Shown here in pieces: positions 5,203-9,003 of a stretch of DNA of 9,003 nt. The stretch comes from Erysipelotrichaceae bacterium (GTDB taxonomy: Bacteria > Bacillota_I > Bacilli_A > Erysipelotrichales > Erysipelotrichaceae): positions 1 through 9,003 of the forward strand of contig DAIDML010000043.1 of NCBI GenBank assembly GCA_027449005.1, given 5' to 3'. The position numbers were made by a program, and so were the translations under genes. The number at the start of each line of letters is the position of its first letter. Position 1 is the first letter of the stretch. A model generated the notes under the pieces. It made no database searches, had not been told where the DNA came from, and saw nothing but the letters and a program-made list of their open reading frames with translations.

Positions 5203-6306
5203 TTAAACGCTATCTTTGTTTTGATACTCTTCAATAATCTCAATAAAAATCTTGACCAACTGAGCATCAAACTGTGAGTTAGAATGTTTGCGTAGTTCTT
5301 CTATTGCCACATGGTGTGGTAATTTTTTGCGATAGACGCGATCTGAAGTCATTGCGTCATAGGTGTCCACAATGGAAATGATGCGTGAAGGCAATGGTAT
5401 TTCTTCTTCTTTTAATCCAGCAGGATACCCTTGACCATCCCAACGTTCATGATGATAAAGAATGTATTGTGCTACTTGTTCAAGTTCACCAGAAGCAATC
5501 GCAATTCGATATCCAATTTCTGGATGCTTTTTCATCACTTCCCACTCCTGGTTTGAAAGCAATGAGGGTTTGTTTAAAATGTTTTCTGGTATCCCTATCT
5601 TTCCAATGTCATGAAGCATAGCTAGAATCTTTAATTCACTGATATGATGTTCTGCCATGTTGAGTTTTTTGCCCATCGCAACACTCAATTCACTTAGTCG
5701 AGTTGCATGCTCTTTAGTCTCATGACTTTTCTCAGCTAAAATGGTTACAATCGAATTCAATAATGAGTTACGCAAGCTATGTTTATCAGCCAACTTGTTG
5801 CTTGTTAAGTGTTGTTGAGCTTTATGTTGTAGTTCAATCACATTGTTTGTTTGATGGTTATTCGCATATCCATAACTGACATTAAGTTGCTTTAATGGAT
5901 GTGTCTGTGTTGAATTGAAAACTTCGATTTTCTCTAAAATTGCATCTATGATTTGCTTTGTGATGTCATTGGTTGATTCATGAATGTAAATCATGAACTC
6001 ACTCGCACCTGTTCGGGCTAATACATCCCCAAATCGAAGTGAAGAACTTAACATTTTTGAGAACTCTACAAGCAACTGATCACTGTAGTCATAACCAATG
6101 GAATCATTTACCATTTTTATACCATTAATGTCAAAGAAAACAATGGAAAAGGAAGATTCATTATAATCTAGATTGTTCAAATGAGATTGAAGAAAATGAC
6201 GGTTATAGGTATTGGTCAATGAATCGTGAGTGGAAACGTAAAGTATTTTCTGTATCTGGGCATTCTTCTCACTGATATCTCTCATACAGATAAATATATG
6301 TTCCAT
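5203..6306 (-). CDS. Degenerate GGDEF plus HD-GYP phosphodiesterase (C-terminal half of the split sensor)
   Basis: HD-GYP domains hydrolyse cyclic di-GMP; GGDEF domains make it or bind it. After the PAS end and linker comes GGDEF (THDSLTNTYNRHFLQ, then FFDINGIKMVND). Its signature is ARTGASEF instead of R.GGDEF, so cyclase activity is unlikely. RFGD five residues earlier fits the RxxD inhibitory site, so nucleotide binding could survive. The HD-GYP part looks complete: EHATRL, the metal-binding HDIGK, KKHPEIGY, HHERWDGQGYPAGL and IVDTYDAMTSDRVYRK. A c-di-GMP phosphodiesterase is the best guess. The ATG at 6306 lies near where the true reading resumes; an open frame extends to 6378, but its extra N-terminus is out-of-frame PAS sequence. 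Neither ATG has a Shine-Dalgarno site, so independent translation is doubtful. Confidence 0.85.
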   Translation of the reverse strand: MEHIFICMRDISEKNAQIQKILYVSTHDSLTNTYNRHFLQSHLNNLDYNESSFSIVFFDINGIKMVNDSIGYDYSDQLLVEFSKMLSSSLRFGDVLARTGASEFMIYIHESTNDITKQIIDAILEKIEVFNSTQTHPLKQLNVSYGYANNHQTNNVIELQHKAQQHLTSNKLADKHSLRNSLLNSIVTILAEKSHETKEHATRLSELSVAMGKKLNMAEHHISELKILAMLHDIGKIGIPENILNKPSLLSNQEWEVMKKHPEIGYRIAIASGELEQVAQYILYHHERWDGQGYPAGLKEEEIPLPSRIISIVDTYDAMTSDRVYRKKLPHHVAIEELRKHSNSQFDAQLVKIFIEIIEEYQNKDSV

Positions 6307-7603
6307 TGGTTTCAATAATACTAGCAGTAACTTCAAGATCAATCTTTTTACCATCCCTTCTTTCATGAGTGGTTTCAAAACGATGGTATGACTTTTCCTT
6401 CACTAAATTAAGTTGATCAATGATATAGTGTTGATTCTTAGAATCAAACTGAATGATGTTCGATCCGACAAGCTTATCTCTTGAATAGCCAAACAACTCA
6501 CATGTTGTTTCATTTACACTCAGAATATGACCATCAATTGTAAGTAAAAAGAACGCATCTTTCGAAGATTCAATGATTGAGTTTGATATTTTTTCAAATT
6601 TAAGTTGTTCTGTAAGATCAATACCAACAGTAAGAAACAATGGATTATGATGATCATCTTCACCAATTGTAGATGTATAAATTGCTAATGATACTTCTGA
6701 TTGCATCGTTGTTTTAAATGATAAGATACCATTAAAATGGTTCTCGTTGATGGTTGTTAGTTGTGAGAAAAGGTCATTAACTGAAGCTTCTGTTGATACT
6801 AAAGAACGTTCTAGCCACTCTTTTAAATATTTAAAATCCTTATCTTTGTATCCTGTGGTGTTTTCCCAAGCAGGATTGACTGAAATGATATCTCCTTTTT
6901 GATTATAAATGATTGTTGGTACAGGCGAAGAATCGATAGAAGATTGAAAACGCGCTTGGTTAAGATCACTTAAGTGAATGGATTCAACCATTTTTTGATA
7001 TGCATGATTAATGCTTTTATGCATGTTTAAGACGATGAGGGAAAAACCTATACCTAATGTTTGAGTGATCATTAAATGAAACATCCATAATCGCTTGTAG
7101 GTCACAATTGGATAGGAGTCAAATGCATTTGAAAACAGAAGGTATGTAAATATTAATGAAATAAAGAGATTAAATTGTAAGAAACGACTGAGCTCTTTAT
7201 CATTTAACAATAGTGATGCTAAGAAAATAGTGCCTAACAAAATAATCATGCCAGCACTAAAATATGAGGCAAACATAATGACTGCAAAACTGTTGAACAG
7301 TAAAAACAACAACATGGCAAATGATCGAAGCTGTTCACTTACTTTCCTCTGTAGTAAGTAGACCCCAAGCAGAAGTGAAAGTAACCCTTGGATAACATTA
7401 TAAAGGTCATAACCATCCAGATAGAAGAAATATGAACCGAGCAAGAAAAGCGGAATCCCTCCGATTAAATAGACTTTTGCAGAAAGCAAAAAATTACGTT
7501 GCTTCCAATAAGCAATGTCAATAACACTTTTAATGGGTGACTGTAGCAGCATTTTAGTCAATTGAGTTTGAATAGGCTTTAGTCGATTCTTCTTTTGATT
7601 CAT
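6269..7603 (-). CDS. Membrane PAS-PAS sensor (N-terminal half of the split c-di-GMP protein)
   Basis: This 444-residue product is the input half of the broken protein. About residues 38-195 are strongly hydrophobic and contain roughly six membrane segments (for example LIGGIPLFLLGSYFF and MLLFLLFNSFAVIMFASYF), resembling the unassigned multi-TM sensors that precede GGDEF proteins. Two PAS domains follow. The first, about 217-332, has VPTIIYNQKGDIISVNPAWE and TGYKDKDF, ending GIDLTEQLK. The second, from about 337, has DAFFLLTIDGHILSVNETTC, FGYSRDKLVG and ERRDGKKIDLEVTA. The second PAS reads into a stop at 6269 because of the frameshift. No ligand can be assigned. The ATG at 7603 is preferred over an in-frame ATG at 7645 because AAAGGAG lies upstream of it (spacing 11, slightly long), while 7645 has no such site. 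Confidence 0.82.
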   Translation of the reverse strand: MNQKKNRLKPIQTQLTKMLLQSPIKSVIDIAYWKQRNFLLSAKVYLIGGIPLFLLGSYFFYLDGYDLYNVIQGLLSLLLGVYLLQRKVSEQLRSFAMLLFLLFNSFAVIMFASYFSAGMIILLGTIFLASLLLNDKELSRFLQFNLFISLIFTYLLFSNAFDSYPIVTYKRLWMFHLMITQTLGIGFSLIVLNMHKSINHAYQKMVESIHLSDLNQARFQSSIDSSPVPTIIYNQKGDIISVNPAWENTTGYKDKDFKYLKEWLERSLVSTEASVNDLFSQLTTINENHFNGILSFKTTMQSEVSLAIYTSTIGEDDHHNPLFLTVGIDLTEQLKFEKISNSIIESSKDAFFLLTIDGHILSVNETTCELFGYSRDKLVGSNIIQFDSKNQHYIIDQLNLVKEKSYHRFETTHERRDGKKIDLEVTASIIETNGTYIYLYERYQ

Positions 7604-7669
7604 AGCACAATTCACTCCTTTGGAATGAACGTATTGAACGATCATTCATTAATAGAAAATGACAGCTTA

Positions 7670-7720
7670 AGCATGTTATTAACTCAATAATAACATATCT
7701 CATTATGACATTAACATGCT
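7670..7720. repeat. Overlapping inverted repeats upstream of the PAS sensor gene
   Basis: AGCATGTTA (7670-7678) is perfectly inverted as TAACATGCT (7712-7720). Inside it, ATGTTATTA (7673-7681) is perfectly inverted as TAATAACAT (7688-7696) with a 6-nt loop. The two 9-bp stems share the arm at 7673-7678, so only one can form at a time. A weaker dyad, AATGAACG (7624-7631) against CGATCATT (7639-7646), lies nearer the start codon. The 7604-7751 region therefore looks like a regulatory leader or operator. I found no convincing promoter hexamer pair in it. Confidence 0.55.
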
Positions 7721-7751
7721 GGAAGGATAAACATATCTACAAGATTCAAAC

Positions 7752-7777
7752 AAAAAAATGGCTTTGATGACCATTTT
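7752..7777 (-). terminator. Intrinsic terminator of the flippase-rsuA unit
   Basis: On the minus strand AAAATGG (plus 7771-7777) pairs with CCATTTT (7755-7761), with one further G-U pair possible, around a 9-nt loop, and seven T run through and past the stem (plus A at 7752-7758). It lies about 30 bases after the rsuA-like stop. The stem is AT-rich, so efficiency may be moderate. Confidence 0.75.
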
Positions 7778-7807
7778 GTGATGTGCTTTCAAAGATGTGT
7801 TCAGAAA

Positions 7808-8500
7808 TCAGCCTTGTTTTAGACTCATGATCTCTTCTTTAGTGCATTCTCGCCATGAACCAACTTCTACCCCATCTAAAGTGAGTGATCCTATTTGTGA
7901 GCGATGAAGTTCTAACACTTCATTCTTAACTGCTTGTAACATTCTTTTAACTTGATGATATCGTCCTTCATGAATAATGAGTACAATGGTTGTCGCATCC
8001 ATCACTACTACTTTGGCAGGTTCACATGCTTTTTCATCTCCAATATCAACCCCTGATTCCAGTTGCTGAATGGCTTTATGCGAAATAGGTTCTCTTAATA
8101 CCACTTGATAGTGTTTTTCCACTTTCTTAGCAGGATTCATTAATTGGTGAGTTAACTGACCATTCGTAGTTAAGAGAAGCAACCCCGAAGTGTCTTGATC
8201 AAGACGACCAACCATATGATAAAGTTTTGGCGATAGTTTAAAGTACTCAAACACAGTTGGGTATTTTGGATCCACACTTGAACATACAACTCCTATGGGT
8301 TTGTGAACCATGATTACTTCATGATGAACTAAGTTAACTTGCTCATCATCAAACATTATATGATCGTGTTGTGATACTTTCACTCCAAAATCACTCACAA
8401 TGTGATGATTAACACTGACACGTTTTTGCTTGATAGCATTTCTAATGTCACTTCTTGTCCAATTTAGAGCGTCAGCTAGAGCTTTATCAAGACGTTGCAT
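7808..8500 (-). CDS. rsuA: 16S rRNA pseudouridine synthase, RsuA family
   Basis: RsuA-family enzymes convert a uridine of 16S rRNA (U516 in E. coli numbering) to pseudouridine during 30S maturation. The 230-residue protein starts with an S4 RNA-binding domain (QRLDKALADALNWTRSDIRN to about residue 55). The catalytic domain follows: VHKPIGVVCS, then GRLDQDTSGLLLLTTNG with catalytic Asp101. Next are KVEKHYQVVL, the EGRYHQVKRML motif, ELHRSQIGSLTLDG and a C-terminal GSWRECTKEEI. The ATG at 8500 is chosen because it begins the S4 domain and has AAAGGA (8510-8515) 9 bases upstream. An upstream in-frame ATG (8542) would add 14 residues that belong to the overlapping flippase gene. The first 14 bases overlap the end of that gene, indicating coupling. 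RsuA is favoured over RluB by the short length and lack of a basic tail, but the exact target uridine is inferred. Confidence 0.9.
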   Translation of the reverse strand: MQRLDKALADALNWTRSDIRNAIKQKRVSVNHHIVSDFGVKVSQHDHIMFDDEQVNLVHHEVIMVHKPIGVVCSSVDPKYPTVFEYFKLSPKLYHMVGRLDQDTSGLLLLTTNGQLTHQLMNPAKKVEKHYQVVLREPISHKAIQQLESGVDIGDEKACEPAKVVVMDATTIVLIIHEGRYHQVKRMLQAVKNEVLELHRSQIGSLTLDGVEVGSWRECTKEEIMSLKQG

Positions 8501-9003
8501 GTCTTTTTTTCCTTTGCAAGATGTACATCTGAGGTAAACCAAACAACCAAGTCATGACACCATAAACAGCCAATGAAACTCCCCCACTCACCATCAGTTT
8601 AAGGAAAGTGACAAAACGTGAATCATACACAATATTATGCCATCCTGTAAACTTAAACAAATACCCTATCAATGCCATTCCACCTATTGACACTAACATA
8701 AGGGTTAATCGTGATCTTACACGACTGTAATTAAAACCATAGGTTTTCTTAATGGTGAATAAATTGTAACCCACCAAGACAATATGAGAAATGATGGAGG
8801 AAACTACAGCTCCCTGATATCCGATCAACATAATCAATGGTACGAAAATGAGTAGTTTGATCAAAAAAGCCAATGTCAGTGAGAAAATCACTTTACGACG
8901 AAGTTGTAAAACAATGAGAATGTTAACTAGAACAGGTGATACTACTGATAGTATGGCTTGAATACTTGAAGTTCTTAATACTTCTCCACCAATAAAAGCA
9001 TAA
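8487..9003 (-). CDS. murJ: MurJ/YtgP-type lipid flippase, C-terminal part (cut by right edge)
   Basis: The frame stays open to the window edge, so this is the last ~171 residues of a longer protein (family about 500-540). It belongs to the polysaccharide-exporter/MurJ superfamily. The visible part begins inside a helix (FIGGEVLRTSSIQAILSVVS), continues with SPVLVNILIVLQLRRKVIF and LIKLLIFVPLIMLIGYQGAV, then further membrane pairs, and ends with a basic tail (QRKKRHATS). A GTG at 8891 is only an internal codon, not the start. The partner gene is an RsuA-type synthase overlapping its 3' end, the same pairing as ytgP (B. subtilis MurJ) with ytzG. That supports lipid II flippase rather than the related SpoVB or other exporters, though those cannot be excluded from this fragment. 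Confidence 0.75.
   Translation of the reverse strand, partial: YAFIGGEVLRTSSIQAILSVVSPVLVNILIVLQLRRKVIFSLTLAFLIKLLIFVPLIMLIGYQGAVVSSIISHIVLVGYNLFTIKKTYGFNYSRVRSRLTLMLVSIGGMALIGYLFKFTGWHNIVYDSRFVTFLKLMVSGGVSLAVYGVMTWLFGLPQMYILQRKKRHATS

Larger units (their letters stand above)
5203..7603 (-). pseudogene. Frameshifted membrane PAS-PAS-GGDEF-HD-GYP sensor gene (whole locus)
   Basis: Two adjacent reading frames are the halves of one multidomain protein. The first stops (TGA, 6269-6271) just before the end of its second PAS domain. The second supplies the expected continuation MRDISEKNAQIQKI and then GGDEF and HD-GYP. From the ATG at 7603 to the stop at 5203 there are 2401 bases, one more than a multiple of three. 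Removing one base in the AT-rich tract near 6285-6300 gives ...ETNGTYI-(I/F)-CMRDISEK..., a normal PAS ending, and a protein of about 799 residues. So there is one net extra base, from mutation, phase variation, sequencing error or a recoding site. Nothing else in the two halves is broken, which favours a recent event or an error. The locus has its own terminator and stands alone. Confidence 0.8.

Noticed and set aside
5385..5621. Plus-strand frame inside the HD-GYP gene
   Set aside because: Antisense to the intact HD-GYP catalytic motifs, with no signals of its own.
6307..6378. N-terminal extension of the HD-GYP half beginning at the ATG at 6378
   Set aside because: This segment is the second PAS domain read out of frame; hydrophobicity there is accidental and it has no ribosome binding site.
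8487..8891. A short 134-residue membrane protein starting at GTG 8891
   Set aside because: The same frame is open back to the window edge and the upstream residues continue the flippase fold, so the gene starts outside the window.

Overview
This is a 9-kb stretch of a low-GC Gram-positive (Bacillota) chromosome. It carries ordinary housekeeping genes plus one damaged signalling gene. The SRP/ribosome cluster ffh–rpsP–khpA–rimM, an EzrA-type division regulator next to rpsD, a zinc-free ribosomal protein S4, Shine-Dalgarno sites of the AAGGAGG type and sigma-A-like promoters all point to Bacillota. UGA is used as stop, so this is not a mycoplasma-type code. Several proteins diverge from the Bacillus versions, which would suit a lineage such as Erysipelotrichia. 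That placement is inference; no genus can be named from the sequence alone.

Layout. Positions 1-4190 are all on the minus strand, in transcription order ezrA, ffh, rpsP, khpA, rimM (rimM runs off the left edge). The rpsP group has its own textbook promoter in the 72-bp gap after ffh. A 10-bp AT-rich hairpin separates ezrA from ffh. Positions 4191-4443 are a divergent control region: a short-leader ezrA promoter faces a strong rpsD promoter. The rpsD promoter is followed by a leader of about 170 nt with nested hairpins and a possible pseudoknot, as expected for an S4-autoregulated mRNA. rpsD (plus strand, 4444-5043) ends at a strong terminator. A second, oppositely oriented terminator a little further on closes the next minus-strand gene.

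Positions 5203-7603 (minus) hold a membrane sensor with the order multi-TM, PAS, PAS, GGDEF, HD-GYP. It would be one protein of about 799 residues, but a single extra base near 6285-6300 splits it into two reading frames. Its GGDEF motif is degenerate (GASEF), while the HD-GYP phosphodiesterase motif looks complete. Its 5' region (7604-7751) contains overlapping inverted repeats. Positions 7808-9003 (minus) are a two-gene unit: the C-terminal part of a MurJ/YtgP-type flippase overlapping an RsuA-family 16S rRNA pseudouridine synthase, followed by a terminator.

How it fits together. Most of the window serves ribosome production (S4, S16, RimM, KhpA, RsuA-type modification), co-translational protein targeting (Ffh) and cell-envelope growth and division (EzrA, the flippase). 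The c-di-GMP-type sensor is a self-contained unit between two terminators. I see no mobile element, CRISPR array, tRNA or rRNA, and no clearly new multi-gene system. The points most worth checking are the frameshifted sensor, the rpsD leader, the dyad over the rpsP promoter and the unusual rimM start. No gene-free stretch exceeds 300 bases.
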